Shown one piece after another: positions 43,081-52,922 of a stretch of 64,000 bases of DNA. The notes beneath the pieces were generated by a model. It saw nothing but the letters and a program-made list of their open reading frames with translations, did not search any database and had not been told where the DNA came from. This DNA is from Pseudarthrobacter sp. C4D7 (GTDB lineage Bacteria; Actinomycetota; Actinomycetes; Actinomycetales; Micrococcaceae): positions 1 through 64,000 of the forward strand of contig NZ_JABFMW010000017.1 in NCBI RefSeq assembly GCF_013359725.1. The letters run 5' to 3'. The translations under genes and the position numbers were made by a program. Each line of letters begins with the position of its first letter. Within the stretch, counting starts at the first letter, position 1.

Positions 43081-43496
43081 GTGCCGAGGCCCTCCAGCAG
43101 GCCTTCGGTGCCACCACCCAGGCGCAGGTCGTCCCCGGGGACGGCAGTTGCCGGTACCGGTTTGGTTCGTTGGGCACACCTGGTCCGGATTCGCTGGTGT
43201 TCGCCATCGAACTCCACGAAGGCGGCGCGTCCCTGCTGTCCGGCATTTTGCCGCCGCATGGACAAAACATCCAGGGCGTTGGCGACAAAGCAACGCTCAA
43301 TATCAGCTCAAATCCGGGTGGACCGAAGTCCCTCAGGCCGGAAAGCAGCGTTCCGGTCACCTCCTTGACCTTGATGGTGGCGCGCGGCAACAACATGGCC
43401 ATCTTCACCGCAGAGATTCTGATTTCTCCCAGCGGGCCAACCGAGGAGCAGGTCAAGGGGCAGTTCGTCACCCTGGTCAAGGGCGTCGATTTCTAA
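43062..43496 (+). pseudogene. Second DUF3558-like domain, out of frame with the first
   Basis: This open stretch starts with NPVCALVSAEALQQAFG, which aligns with the start of the upstream domain (NPACDLITPAIAAKV), and ends GQFVTLVKGVDF. It has no start codon with a ribosome site at the domain boundary; the only start-like codon, a TTG at 43170, would cut off a quarter of the domain. Adding one A to the run at 43057-43060 would join it to the upstream lipoprotein as TKNPVCALV. It is therefore a frameshifted 3' part, a sequencing error or a slippage site. Confidence 0.65.
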
Positions 43497-43556
43497 GTCA
43501 GCCAGCGCACGCTGCGCCAACAAACTCCAGGGCCGTACACAGAGGAGGAAATCCGG

Positions 43557-44384
43557 ATGGCCAGGGAAGCCAGTTCAGTGCAAAAGGTTACGTGCGTCGG
43601 TCGGTTCGGAAGAGCCGGAATGCTGGGCGCTGCACTGTTGATCCTCACCGCATGCGGGTCGGGCCAGCCAGTTGACACGGCTTCACAGACGGGCAGCAGT
43701 ACCACCCATTCAGACGCCTCAAGCACGAGCCCCCCGGCGGAGCCCAGCACGGCGTCGCCCAAGGTCTTTACCGACCAGGAACTCATGGCCATCAGCAGTA
43801 AAGTTCTTGAGCCACACGGCGGAAGAGCTGAGGACACGGCCATGGCACGCACGTCATACGCGTTGATGACCCAGCCGCCGGCGTCTGCGCCGGCGTCATC
43901 CCTGCTGGGTCCCACCGAACCAGCAGAATGCAGCGTGTTCCACAGGTCGTGGCAGCACGAGGCACAATTGGATCTTTCCATGGGCTTTGCCCTGGGCGAG
44001 GTGTTCAACGCCCGTGATCAAGGAAACGGCACGATCCTTATTGATGTGCGAAGCGCTCCCAGGGACACCCTCGTCAAGGCCGACTTTGATTACAGCCAGG
44101 AACTGATGGTTCGCTGCGCCACGTTGGGCCAGATGCCCTCCGCAGCTGGCGGGCCCCAGAAGTTCACGATTCAACTTCGTCCGGGTCCGGACATCGGGGA
44201 GAAAGCCTACGTGACCAAGCAATTCTTCAACGGGAACGTCACTGGCGTTGGGCTCCGAGTCCTTGCTGGAACAGTGTCACTCGACATGGGATCCAACACC
44301 GGGATGGCGATAAGCGAGGAAGAGGCCCGCAGCCTGATGTCGCAGATTGCGCAGGAGTTTATCGACGCGGCACGGAACCAGTAG
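43557..44384 (+). CDS. Hypothetical lipoprotein
   Basis: This is an exported lipoprotein of 275 residues with lipobox LTAC (Cys33), then a Ser/Thr/Pro-rich linker (about 40-70) and a compact domain of ~200 residues. The domain has two Cys (CSVFH near 125 and RCATLG near 185) that could pair. The overall plan resembles the sensor-like or DUF3558-like lipoproteins of actinobacteria, and it follows the frameshifted one by 60 bases, so the two may be related. I do not recognise the family. GGAGG lies seven bases before the ATG. Confidence 0.75.
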   Translation: MAREASSVQKVTCVGRFGRAGMLGAALLILTACGSGQPVDTASQTGSSTTHSDASSTSPPAEPSTASPKVFTDQELMAISSKVLEPHGGRAEDTAMARTSYALMTQPPASAPASSLLGPTEPAECSVFHRSWQHEAQLDLSMGFALGEVFNARDQGNGTILIDVRSAPRDTLVKADFDYSQELMVRCATLGQMPSAAGGPQKFTIQLRPGPDIGEKAYVTKQFFNGNVTGVGLRVLAGTVSLDMGSNTGMAISEEEARSLMSQIAQEFIDAARNQ

Positions 44385-44475
44385 CCACCGTGCGGAACCG
44401 GTACGGCGCGTGCACCTTTCCACATAGCGGGCCCGGCACGTGCACCGTGGCGGCGCAGGTTCCTAGGGTGGAACC

Positions 44476-45402
44476 ATGTCACGCCGGGATGCTGGATCAG
44501 CACGTCAGCAGGCGCGGCATGCAAGGGAACGGCTTCAGGCCACTTTGGGGGAAGCGCCCGGGCTTCTGGACGGCGGGGGCGCCTCCGAGGCATTTGAGTA
44601 CAGCGGCCAAGGGGAGCCGGAAGCATCCGGAACCGGCGCCGATGACGGTATCGGTAGTGTGCCGTCCCTCCGGTGGCGCGTGGGGTTGCGGGTTGCCCTG
44701 CTCCTGGCCGGGCTGGCACTGGCGGCAGGATCCTGGTTCTGGTGGCAGGCCGGTGCGGCAACCCCGGAAGTTGTGCCCCTAAACGGCGCCAGCGCAGGCA
44801 AAGACACCGCTACGGCCGGCAGCGCCGCGGTGGACAGCACACCTCCGGGCGACCCTGGCGGCGCGGATTCAGGAAGCCGCGGTCCCGGCCCGGGACAGCC
44901 TCCGGACGGCTCCCTCGTGGTGGTCCACGTGGCTGGAGCCGTAGCTGCCCCTGGTGTCATCCGGCTCCAGCACGGCAGCCGCGTAGATGACGCCATTTCG
45001 GCCGCCGGCGGGGCAGTCCCGGACGCCGACGTGAACCGCCTGAACCTTGCCCTGGTGGTGGAGGACGGGCAAAAGATCTACGTCCCGCTGCGTGGGGAAC
45101 CAGCGTCATCCGGTTCACATTCCGCTGCCACCAGTGGAACAGGCACAGGAGGCACAGGCCCGGGAGGTGCTGGATCAGACGACGCCGGCCAACCGGCAGG
45201 TGCCGCCGGCGGGAAGATCAATCTCAACACCGCCGACGCCGCGGAACTGGACAGCCTGCCCAAGGTGGGGCCGGTGCTGGCGCAGCGGATCGTGGACTGG
45301 CGGAAGGACCATGGGCCCTTCAAAAGCGTCGAGGAACTGGATGCAGTGGACGGGGTGGGGCCCAAGATGCTCGAAACCCTGCTTCCCTTGGTGACGGTGT
45401 AA
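44476..45402 (+). CDS. comEA: ComEA family DNA-binding protein
   Basis: This is a membrane-anchored DNA receptor of the competence type, 308 residues. It has a cytoplasmic N-terminal region, one membrane segment (about 72-92), a Gly/Ser/Pro-rich linker, a SLBB domain (VVVHVAGAVAAPGVIRL), another Gly-rich linker and a C-terminal helix-hairpin-helix pair (INLNTADAAELDSLPKVG, VDGVGPKMLETLL) that binds double-stranded DNA. It is followed after nine bases by comEC. Whether the organism is naturally competent is not shown here. Confidence 0.92.
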   Translation: MSRRDAGSARQQARHARERLQATLGEAPGLLDGGGASEAFEYSGQGEPEASGTGADDGIGSVPSLRWRVGLRVALLLAGLALAAGSWFWWQAGAATPEVVPLNGASAGKDTATAGSAAVDSTPPGDPGGADSGSRGPGPGQPPDGSLVVVHVAGAVAAPGVIRLQHGSRVDDAISAAGGAVPDADVNRLNLALVVEDGQKIYVPLRGEPASSGSHSAATSGTGTGGTGPGGAGSDDAGQPAGAAGGKINLNTADAAELDSLPKVGPVLAQRIVDWRKDHGPFKSVEELDAVDGVGPKMLETLLPLVTV

Positions 45403-45411
45403 GGCGCCCTG

Positions 45412-47550
45412 ATGGCAGCGGGCGGGAGCCGGTCCGGCAGGGCGGGCCGCAGAGGAAAAAGGGCTCCGGACCGGGGCCAGGGGGCCACCAGCCCTTGGAG
45501 CAGGTTCGTGGACTCCGCGGTCCAGGGCGCGGCGCCTGGGCAGGACGCCGCAGCCGGCACCATGTTGGGTTCGGCGACGCAGCCTCCCCGAACCGGTACG
45601 CCTTCGACAGCGCTGCCCGAGCCGCCCCCACGCCGTCAACTGCCAGGACTGCGTCCAGGCCGCCCGGCAGAACTGAAAGGCATGGGCCTGGGAGGCTATT
45701 GGGCCCATGGCGTGGCGCACGTCCGCAAGCGCCGGACCGATATCCGCGCGCGACAGGAAGACAGTGGCTCCGGGGCCGTGGAGCCAAGGCGCCGCACGGA
45801 CCTCCGCCTGGCACTGCCTGCCGTACTGGTGTGGGCCGCCGCGGTGGCCGGGATCTGGCTGCCGCCTGCGTCGCTGGCCGCCCTGTGCTGGGCGCTTGCG
45901 GTCCTCGGGGGCCTGTTCCTGATCAGGGCGGTGAAGAGGGGACAGAAGCATCGGGTGGCGGCCACGCTGAGCCGCTCATCAGGTCAGCCGGCGAACCATC
46001 GCGGCCGCCGCAGCTTCCGAGCGGCATTGGGGGTCGCCCTGATGCTCGCCGCCGCGTCGGCAGCCCACTCCGCCACGGCGTCTAGCCAACGGTTCGAAGG
46101 GCCGCTTGCCGAAGCAGCAGCATCCGGCAAGTCCGCCGTGGCCATAGTAGAAGTCGCCGGAAACCCACGACCCCTGGCCGGGCCCGGAGGGTCTGCGGCG
46201 GGACGATGGGCAGTCGCGGTATGGACGCAGGAAGTCACGGCCGGCGGTCTCCTGGTTCGTACCCGTGCCCGGGTCGTCGTGATGGGCGGCACGGGGTGGG
46301 GTGACGTGGTGCCGGGACAAACCCTGCGCGCCGCGGGCAAGCTGCGGCCGCCGGATCCCGGAGCCCAGGAGGCAGCAACACTCGCCGCTTCAACCGGTCC
46401 CGGCAAGCCCGGGGGAGGGTCGGTGCTGGAGGGCGCCGCCCGGGAGCTCCGCAGCCGTTTCGTATCCGCCGCCGCCTTCCTTGGGCCGGACGCCGGGGGC
46501 CTTCTCCCGGGAATGGTCACCGGCGACACCAGCGCCCTGGACCAAGGGCTGGGCAATGCCATGAAGGCTGTTGGCATGACACACCTGACAGCGGTCAGCG
46601 GTGCGAACTGCAGCCTGGTGCTGGGGGCGCTGCTGCTGTTGTGCAGGCGGTTCAGGCTGCCGCGGGCGCCTGCCGCTGCTGTGGCACTTGGCGGCCTGGC
46701 CCTGTTCGTGGTTCTGGTGGGACCTGATGCCAGTGTCCTCCGGGCGGCGCTGATGGGAGCCATCGGGATAGCTTCGCTGGCCGGAGGACGGCCGGGGCGC
46801 GGCTTGAGTTTCCTTTGCCTGGCCGTCCTGGGGCTCCTGCTGGGGGATCCCGCCCTCGGCACCAGTTTTGGCTTCCTGCTTTCAGTCCTGGCCACGCTGG
46901 GAATCATTCTTCTGGGACGCCGGATCATCAGCTGGATTCCCGGAGCGGTCCCACGATGGCTTGCGGCAGCAGTAGCGGTTCCGCTGTCTGCCCAGCTGTT
47001 GTGCGGGCCTGTGATCGTTCTCCTCCAAGCCCAGTTTTCAACGTATTCGTTGGTTGCCAACGTTGTGGTCTCGCCCCTGGTAGCTCCCGTAACGCTGCTG
47101 GGCACAGCGGCCGTGCCCCTGGTGGTGCTGTGGCCGGGGGCTGCCGCGGCGTTGATCGCCGTCGCAGGGTTCTTCAGCGGAGGTGTGGCCGCCACGGCAC
47201 GGCTGGCAGCGCAGCTTCCGGGATCATCGCTGCCCTGGCCGGAAGGGGTGCCGGGGATGCTGTCCATGGTGCTGCTGTCGGTGCTTTCGCTGGCGGGCCT
47301 GGAAGCGCTGGCGCGGCCCCGCCGGATTATCCGCAGGGTCCGCACCGCACATGCCGGTACGGTCGCCCAGCTGGCTCTGCTGGAGTCGCGGATTCAGGGC
47401 TTACGCGCTGTCCGCGGCTTGGACCCCGGCCCCAGACGTGGCAGGCTGGGATACTGCAATAAAACCTCCGGAAGGAACTGCCGATGGCCGCTGCGCAAAA
47501 GCGGGCACCCCGCTCCCAAGCGTCCAACACAGCATCCTGGCGGGACGTAA
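45412..47550 (+). CDS. comEC: ComEC/Rec2-type DNA-uptake channel, lacking the metallo-beta-lactamase domain
   Basis: This polytopic membrane protein has 712 residues. A long basic N-terminal region (about 1-120) precedes the first membrane helices; a soluble OB-like region follows (about 215-330); the Competence domain includes MKAVGMTHLTAVSGANCSLV and ~8 further helices. The protein ends soon after the last helix, so the C-terminal nuclease-like domain of Bacillus ComEC is absent, as in the short mycobacterial form. The start could lie downstream. The last 67 bases overlap holA and encode a basic tail of doubtful importance. Confidence 0.88.
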   Translation: MAAGGSRSGRAGRRGKRAPDRGQGATSPWSRFVDSAVQGAAPGQDAAAGTMLGSATQPPRTGTPSTALPEPPPRRQLPGLRPGRPAELKGMGLGGYWAHGVAHVRKRRTDIRARQEDSGSGAVEPRRRTDLRLALPAVLVWAAAVAGIWLPPASLAALCWALAVLGGLFLIRAVKRGQKHRVAATLSRSSGQPANHRGRRSFRAALGVALMLAAASAAHSATASSQRFEGPLAEAAASGKSAVAIVEVAGNPRPLAGPGGSAAGRWAVAVWTQEVTAGGLLVRTRARVVVMGGTGWGDVVPGQTLRAAGKLRPPDPGAQEAATLAASTGPGKPGGGSVLEGAARELRSRFVSAAAFLGPDAGGLLPGMVTGDTSALDQGLGNAMKAVGMTHLTAVSGANCSLVLGALLLLCRRFRLPRAPAAAVALGGLALFVVLVGPDASVLRAALMGAIGIASLAGGRPGRGLSFLCLAVLGLLLGDPALGTSFGFLLSVLATLGIILLGRRIISWIPGAVPRWLAAAVAVPLSAQLLCGPVIVLLQAQFSTYSLVANVVVSPLVAPVTLLGTAAVPLVVLWPGAAAALIAVAGFFSGGVAATARLAAQLPGSSLPWPEGVPGMLSMVLLSVLSLAGLEALARPRRIIRRVRTAHAGTVAQLALLESRIQGLRAVRGLDPGPRRGRLGYCNKTSGRNCRWPLRKSGHPAPKRPTQHPGGT

Positions 47551-48500
47551 CCCCGGCACGGATCGTCCTGGTAAGCGGTCCCGAGGAGTACCTGGGAATC
47601 AGGGCGATGGACAGCATCCGGTCCCAGGTCAGGGCGGCAGCACCGGACGTCGAAGTGAGCCGAATCAACGCCGCCGGGTACGAAGCCGGCACCTTGACCA
47701 TGCAGGTGAGCCCTTCCCTGTTTGGCGAGAGCAAACTGATTGAAGTGGAAGCTGTGGAGGGCATGAACGACGCTTTCCTGGCAGACGCCCTCGGGTACCT
47801 GCAGCACCCGGAAGAGGACGCCGTCGTCGTGCTTCGCCATGCAGGCGGGGCCCGCGGAAAGAAGCTCCTCGACGCTGTCAGGAAAGGCGGCTGGCCGGTC
47901 GTCGAGTGCCAGCCGCTGAAGAAGGAATCGGACAAGGTCCAGTTCGTCGTCGCGGAATTCAAGGCAGCCGGACGCCGGATCAACCAGGACGCCGTGCAGG
48001 CGCTGGTCAATGCCGTGGGGGCAGACCTCTCAGAGCTCGCTGCCGCCTGCGCCCAGCTGATCGCCGACGCCGGGAGCACCGTCACCACTGACACCGTGGA
48101 CAAGTACTATGGCGGCCGGGTCGAGGCCACCGCCTTCAAAGTGGCCGATGCCGCCATGGCAGGAAACGCACCCCTCGCGCTGTCCACCCTGCGCCACGCC
48201 CTGGCCACCGGGGCTGACCCGGTACCGCTGGTAGCCGCACTTGCCTCGAAGCTGCGGACGGTGGCACGGGTGGCAGGCGCCTCCGGACCATCAGCGCAAA
48301 TCGCCGCGGAACTGGGCATGCAGCCCTGGCTGGTGGAGCAGGCCCAGCGCGACGTAAGGCGTTGGACCCCTGACGGCCTGGTGCGGTCCATCCAGGCCAC
48401 GGCGGAGGCCGATGCCCAGGTCAAGGGCCTGTCCCGGGATCCTGTATACGCCGTGGAGCACGCCGTCACCGTGATTGCCATGTCCGTGCAGGGCCGATAG
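47484..48500 (+). CDS. holA: DNA polymerase III delta subunit
   Basis: Delta opens the beta clamp as part of the clamp loader. It has 338 residues. The N-terminal domain has IVLVSGPEEYLGIRAMDSIR in place of a P-loop, and the later segments LVNAVGADLSELAAACAQL and the C-terminal helical domain with QAAEADAQVKG-like helices fit HolA. The ATG is preceded by GGAAGGA with seven bases spacing. It lies inside the end of comEC, so it is probably translated by coupling. comEA-comEC-holA with convergent rpsT is the mycobacterial order. Confidence 0.93.
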   Translation: MAAAQKRAPRSQASNTASWRDVTPARIVLVSGPEEYLGIRAMDSIRSQVRAAAPDVEVSRINAAGYEAGTLTMQVSPSLFGESKLIEVEAVEGMNDAFLADALGYLQHPEEDAVVVLRHAGGARGKKLLDAVRKGGWPVVECQPLKKESDKVQFVVAEFKAAGRRINQDAVQALVNAVGADLSELAAACAQLIADAGSTVTTDTVDKYYGGRVEATAFKVADAAMAGNAPLALSTLRHALATGADPVPLVAALASKLRTVARVAGASGPSAQIAAELGMQPWLVEQAQRDVRRWTPDGLVRSIQATAEADAQVKGLSRDPVYAVEHAVTVIAMSVQGR

Positions 48501-48601
48501 GGCCCGGAGCGCCAACAAGGCCAGGACGCACACCGCGTAGCCCGCCGCATCTCCCGGTAGTATTCGACGGCGTCCTGCCGCGGCCCGCCGTCCTTAAAGG
48601 C

Positions 48602-48633
48602 GTGTGGCCGGCACCCGAGGGTACCGGCCACAC
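48602..48633 (-). terminator. rpsT terminator (possibly bidirectional)
   Basis: GTGTGGCCGG (48602-48611) pairs perfectly with CCGGCCACAC (48624-48633), and the loop adds ACC/GGT. On the minus strand the stem is followed by GCCTTTAAGG. It serves rpsT and may also stop transcripts from holA. Confidence 0.75.
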
Positions 48634-48658
48634 CATCAGTTCGTGGGAACTGGAAACC

Positions 48659-48919
48659 TTAGAGTGCGTTGACCTTCTTGGAGATCGCCGACTTGCGGTT
48701 CGCTGCGTTGTTCTTGTGCAGAACACCCTTGCTGACAGCCTTGTCCAGCTTACGGCTGGCAGTAACGAGCGCAGTAGTAGCAGCTTCCTTGTCAGAGGAC
48801 TCAACAGCGGTGTTGACGGCGCGGATGGCCGTCTTCAGCTCAGACTTGACTGCGTTGTTACGCAGGCGGGCCTTCTCGTTGGTCAGGATGCGCTTCTTCT
48901 GGGACTTGATATTCGCCAC
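48659..48919 (-). CDS. rpsT: 30S ribosomal protein S20
   Basis: This small helical protein binds 16S rRNA near the 5' domain and helix 44. It has 86 residues and starts [21 protein letters not shown], the conserved basic N-terminus. The C-terminal [20 protein letters not shown] is typical. AGAGAG lies a few bases before the ATG. It is convergent with holA. Confidence 0.98.
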   Translation of the reverse strand: MANIKSQKKRILTNEKARLRNNAVKSELKTAIRAVNTAVESSDKEAATTALVTASRKLDKAVSKGVLHKNNAANRKSAISKKVNAL

Positions 48920-49087
48920 GTGTGAACTCTCTTTGTAATGCGGAAATGGTCTAGAGGGCTTTCAGGCTGGCCTTGACTGAGCGGCGTGGGGATACCTATG
49001 GCGGCCAGCCATCAGTGACCGTCGACCTGCACGGACACACAGCAATAAAGACTAGCAGGTCAGCGGCAACTCTGGCCATTTAGGGGA

Positions 49088-49603
49088 TCAACTCCAGCCG
49101 TGTCGGCGCCGAAGCCCGGCGGCCACCTTCTCAAAGCGCACTTCGTCCAGGACCGCCCCTTCCCGCCGGACAGTACTGGGGTGGATCTGCAGGATGCGGT
49201 CAAGCCGCACCTCACTGGGCCTGCCCTGCCTGTCCCAGCCGCCGGGGCCGAGATCCATGTAGTCCCCTGACGACATCCCGGCAGGAACCCGGTCCCGGCT
49301 GGTGAGCATCAGGCCCAAGAGGAGCGGGCCGTTGTGTCCCACCACCAACACTGGCCGGTCCTTACCCTTGCCGTGATCCTCCTCATAGGGAACCCAGGCC
49401 CAGACCACCTCGCCCGGGTCCGGTTCGCCGTCGCGCTGCGGGGCGTAACGGAGGGAGACGCGTCCGGTGTAATCGCCAGGATAGGGGCCTTTCCCGGCCC
49501 GGACGCCCGGGGTGGGGGATGGGCGTTGGGCCACGTCCCCTTTCTGCAGCATGCGCAGGGCGCGGCGGACGGCGTTTCCCAGGGAGTGCAGATCGAAGGC
49601 CAT
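49088..49603 (-). CDS. PemK/MazF-family toxin-like protein, solitary
   Basis: This is a 171-residue protein. An N-terminal ~40-residue helical segment is followed by a Pro/Gly-rich linker and a PemK-like SH3-type barrel: PGEVVWAWVPYEED (the position of the MazF beta1-beta2 loop), KDRPVLVVGH, LGLMLTSRD and WDRQGRPSEVRLDRIL. In MazF the Arg of the first strand and the Thr/Ser of the LTS strand form the active site; the LTSRD segment is kept. No antitoxin gene is adjacent: its neighbours are rpsT upstream and lepA divergent. It may be a housekeeping RNase-like protein or an inactive relative. Confidence 0.8.
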   Translation of the reverse strand: MAFDLHSLGNAVRRALRMLQKGDVAQRPSPTPGVRAGKGPYPGDYTGRVSLRYAPQRDGEPDPGEVVWAWVPYEEDHGKGKDRPVLVVGHNGPLLLGLMLTSRDRVPAGMSSGDYMDLGPGGWDRQGRPSEVRLDRILQIHPSTVRREGAVLDEVRFEKVAAGLRRRHGWS

Positions 49604-49776
49604 CCCCGCAGCCTATCGGCGGTGCCGTGCAGCCGGAACCCGGATCCACGGGCAGGGATGCGGTGGCGGCGTCCCGGACGTGGGACACTGGAGGCTAAAG
49701 ATGTGCGGCTGGACCGCAGGCGGCCTTTGTGTGCCTGACGGATGGGCTGCAGAAAAGCCAACAGTAAGGACCCTGC

Positions 49777-51633
49777 GTGTCTCCCATGGCCCGCACCGCA
49801 CCGGTGCCCGCCGCGACAGATCCGGCAATCATTCGGAACTTTTGCATCATCGCGCATATCGACCACGGCAAGTCCACCCTGGCTGACCGCATGCTGCAGT
49901 CCACCGGGGTTGTCCAGGCGCGCGACATGAAGGCGCAATACCTGGACCGGATGGACATCGAGCGTGAACGCGGCATCACCATCAAGTCCCAGGCAGTGCG
50001 CATGCCGTGGGAGGTGGACGGAGTCAGCTACGCGCTGAACATGATCGACACCCCGGGCCACGTTGACTTCACCTATGAGGTGTCCAGGTCCCTGGCCGCG
50101 TGCGAGGGCGCAATCCTCCTGGTGGATGCGGCGCAGGGCATCGAGGCCCAGACGCTGGCGAACCTCTACCTGGCCATGGAGAACAACCTCACCATCATCC
50201 CGGTGCTGAACAAGATCGACCTGCCGGCGGCGCAGCCGGAGAAGTACGCAGCCGAGCTTGCCAACCTGATTGGCGGCGACCCCGAGGACGTCCTGCGCGT
50301 GTCCGGCAAGACCGGCGTGGGCGTGGAAGCCCTCCTGGACAAGATCGTCCGCGATCTGCCCGCCCCGGAGGGCGATCCCGACGCACCCGCACGTGCCATG
50401 ATTTTCGACTCCGTCTATGACACCTACCGGGGCGTTGTGACGTATGTGCGTGTGGTTGACGGAATGCTGCATCCGCGGGAACGCATCCAGATGATGTCCA
50501 CCCGGGCCTCCCACGAGCTTCTGGAAATCGGCGTCAGCTCCCCGGAGCCCACACCCTCCAAGGGCCTGGGCGTAGGCGAAGTGGGCTACCTGATCACCGG
50601 CGTGAAGGACGTCCGGCAGTCCAAGGTCGGCGACACCGTCACCAACCTGGCCAAGCCGGCGGCGAAGTCGCTTCCCGGCTACGCCGATGCCAAGCCCATG
50701 GTCTTCTCCGGCCTGTACCCGCTGGACGGCGCCGACTACCCGGTACTCCGCGACGCCCTCGAAAAACTGATGCTCAATGACGCGGCCCTGGTGTATGAGC
50801 CGGAAACTTCCGCTGCCCTGGGCTTCGGGTTCCGGGTGGGCTTCCTGGGCCTGCTGCACCTCGAGATCACCCGTGAACGGCTGGAGCGCGAATACAACCT
50901 GGACCTGATCTCAACGGCACCCAACGTCGAGTACGAGGTGACGCTGGAGGACAAGAAGGTGGTCCGCGTGACCAACCCCAGCGAGTACCCCACCGGCAAA
51001 ATCGCCGAGGTGCGCGAGCCCATGGTCTCCGCCACCATCCTGGCCCCCAACGAATTCGTGGGTGCCATCATGGAACTGTGCCAGTCACGCCGCGGGGTCA
51101 TGAATGGGATGGACTACCTTTCCGAGGACCGGGTGGAAATCCGCTACCGCCTGCCGCTGGCGGAAATCGTCTTCGACTTCTTCGACATCCTGAAATCAAA
51201 GACGCGGGGCTACGGCTCCCTTGACTGGAAAGCCGACGGCGAACAGGTGGCCGACCTGGTCAAGGTGGACATCATGCTCCAGGGCGAACAGGTGGACGCC
51301 TTCAGCGCCATCACGCACCGCGACAAGGCCTACGCCTACGGTGTGATGATGACCGGCAAGCTGCGCGAGCTCATCCCGCGGCAGCAGTTCGAGGTGCCCA
51401 TCCAGGCAGCGATCGGTTCCAGGATCATCGCCCGCGAAAGCATCCGCGCCATCCGCAAGGACGTGCTGGCCAAGTGCTACGGCGGTGACATCTCGCGTAA
51501 GCGCAAGCTGCTGGAAAAGCAAAAAGAAGGCAAGAAGCGCATGAAGATGGTGGGAACGGTGGAGGTTCCGCAGGAAGCGTTCATCGCTGCCCTCACCACG
51601 GACGAATCGAAGGACAAGGCCAAGAAGAAGTGA
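49777..51633 (+). CDS. lepA: Elongation factor 4
   Basis: This ribosomal GTPase can back-translocate tRNAs. It has 618 residues. G1 is AHIDHGKST near residue 28, G3 is DTPGHVDF, and G4 is NKIDLP. The LepA-specific C-terminal domain has [27 protein letters not shown] residues, seen as [20 protein letters not shown] and the final basic KKK. A GTG at 49777 opens the frame; an ATG nine bases on is an alternative. hemW follows after 25 bases. Confidence 0.97.
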   Translation: MSPMARTAPVPAATDPAIIRNFCIIAHIDHGKSTLADRMLQSTGVVQARDMKAQYLDRMDIERERGITIKSQAVRMPWEVDGVSYALNMIDTPGHVDFTYEVSRSLAACEGAILLVDAAQGIEAQTLANLYLAMENNLTIIPVLNKIDLPAAQPEKYAAELANLIGGDPEDVLRVSGKTGVGVEALLDKIVRDLPAPEGDPDAPARAMIFDSVYDTYRGVVTYVRVVDGMLHPRERIQMMSTRASHELLEIGVSSPEPTPSKGLGVGEVGYLITGVKDVRQSKVGDTVTNLAKPAAKSLPGYADAKPMVFSGLYPLDGADYPVLRDALEKLMLNDAALVYEPETSAALGFGFRVGFLGLLHLEITRERLEREYNLDLISTAPNVEYEVTLEDKKVVRVTNPSEYPTGKIAEVREPMVSATILAPNEFVGAIMELCQSRRGVMNGMDYLSEDRVEIRYRLPLAEIVFDFFDILKSKTRGYGSLDWKADGEQVADLVKVDIMLQGEQVDAFSAITHRDKAYAYGVMMTGKLRELIPRQQFEVPIQAAIGSRIIARESIRAIRKDVLAKCYGGDISRKRKLLEKQKEGKKRMKMVGTVEVPQEAFIAALTTDESKDKAKKK

Positions 51634-51658
51634 CCACCGCACAGTGGGGGATCCGCTG

Positions 51659-52888
51659 ATGCCCAGCGTCCTTCCCCTCGGTGACCCGGCGCCGTCGGAC
51701 GGTCTGCTGCCTGCCCAGGCTGCGGACGGTGCGGCGGCCCGCGCCTTTGGCCTGTACGTCCATATCCCGTTCTGCGCCGTGCGCTGCGGGTACTGCGACT
51801 TCAATACCTACACCGCCACCGAACTGGGCGGCGGCGCGTCCCAGGATGCCTACGCCCGGACCGCTGTGTCGGAAGTGTCCTTGGCCGCGAAGGTGATGAC
51901 GCGTTCCGGACTGCCGGAGCGGAAGCTCGGAACGGTCTTTTTTGGCGGCGGCACGCCCACGCTGCTGCCCGCGGAGGACCTCGCCCTGATCCTTCGCGCC
52001 GCCATCGACCAGTGGGGCATCGAGGATGGCGCGGAGGTCACCACCGAAGCCAACCCTGATTCGGTCACCCCCGCTTCCCTCGCCGTCCTCAAGGAGGCGG
52101 GCTTCACCAGGGTCTCCTTCGGGATGCAGTCCGCCGTACCGCACGTGCTCAAAGTCCTGGACCGCACCCACACGCCCAGCAGGGTGCCCGAGGTGGTGCA
52201 GTGGGCGCGTGAGGCCGGACTGGATGTCAGCCTCGATTTGATTTACGGCACGCCGGGGGAATCGCTGGCGGACTGGCGCCACTCCCTGGAGACAGCCCTG
52301 TCCTACCGGCCGGACCACATCAGCGCCTACGCTCTGATCATTGAGGACGGCACCAAACTGGCCGCGCAGATCCGCCGCGGCGAGGTGCCCGGCATCGACG
52401 ACGACGACCACGCCGACAAGTATGAACTCGCCGACCAACTCATCACCGAAGCCGGGCTCGGCTGGTATGAAGTGAGCAACTGGGCGCGCAGCCCCGGGCA
52501 TGCGTGCCGCCACAACCTGGCATACTGGCGCGGCGACGACTGGTGGGGCATCGGCCCGGGCGCACATTCGCACGTGGGCGGGGTGCGCTGGTGGAACGTG
52601 AAGCATCCCACCGCCTACGCCAACCGGCTCTCGCAGGGGCTGTCCCCTGCCGCCGGGCGGGAAACCCTGGACGCCGAAACCAGGAATCTGGAGCGGGTCA
52701 TGCTGGAGGCGCGCCTTCAGTCAGGGCTGGACGTGTCCACCCTCAGCCCCGCCGGCCGGCACCAGATTGCCGGGCTCATCGCTGACGGCCTGGTGGAACC
52801 CGCCGCAGCATTCCACGGCCGCCTGGTCCTGACGCTCAAGGGCCGGCTCCTGGCAGACGCAGTAGTCCGCCGCATCCTGCCCGACTGA
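51659..52888 (+). CDS. hemW: Radical SAM protein HemW (heme chaperone)
   Basis: This radical SAM protein is related to HemN but lacks oxidase activity and is thought to deliver heme to respiratory enzymes. The iron-sulfur signature is IPFCAVRCGYCDFN (CxxxCxxC) near residue 40. GTVFFGGGTPTLL and the RVSFGMQSAVPHVLKVLDRTH segment are typical. The ATG at 51659 gives 409 residues with GGGGGA seven bases upstream; a GTG at 51644 is in frame but has no ribosome site. The position after lepA is widely conserved. Confidence 0.93.
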   Translation: MPSVLPLGDPAPSDGLLPAQAADGAAARAFGLYVHIPFCAVRCGYCDFNTYTATELGGGASQDAYARTAVSEVSLAAKVMTRSGLPERKLGTVFFGGGTPTLLPAEDLALILRAAIDQWGIEDGAEVTTEANPDSVTPASLAVLKEAGFTRVSFGMQSAVPHVLKVLDRTHTPSRVPEVVQWAREAGLDVSLDLIYGTPGESLADWRHSLETALSYRPDHISAYALIIEDGTKLAAQIRRGEVPGIDDDDHADKYELADQLITEAGLGWYEVSNWARSPGHACRHNLAYWRGDDWWGIGPGAHSHVGGVRWWNVKHPTAYANRLSQGLSPAAGRETLDAETRNLERVMLEARLQSGLDVSTLSPAGRHQIAGLIADGLVEPAAAFHGRLVLTLKGRLLADAVVRRILPD

Positions 52889-52922
52889 CGTCCGTCGGCG
52901 AGCAGGGGCGCGGCCTGCGCCG

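Noticed and set aside
43170..43496. Independent gene starting at the TTG at 43170
   Set aside because: The start lacks a ribosome site and would remove the conserved first part of the domain; the frameshifted tandem gene explains the stretch better.
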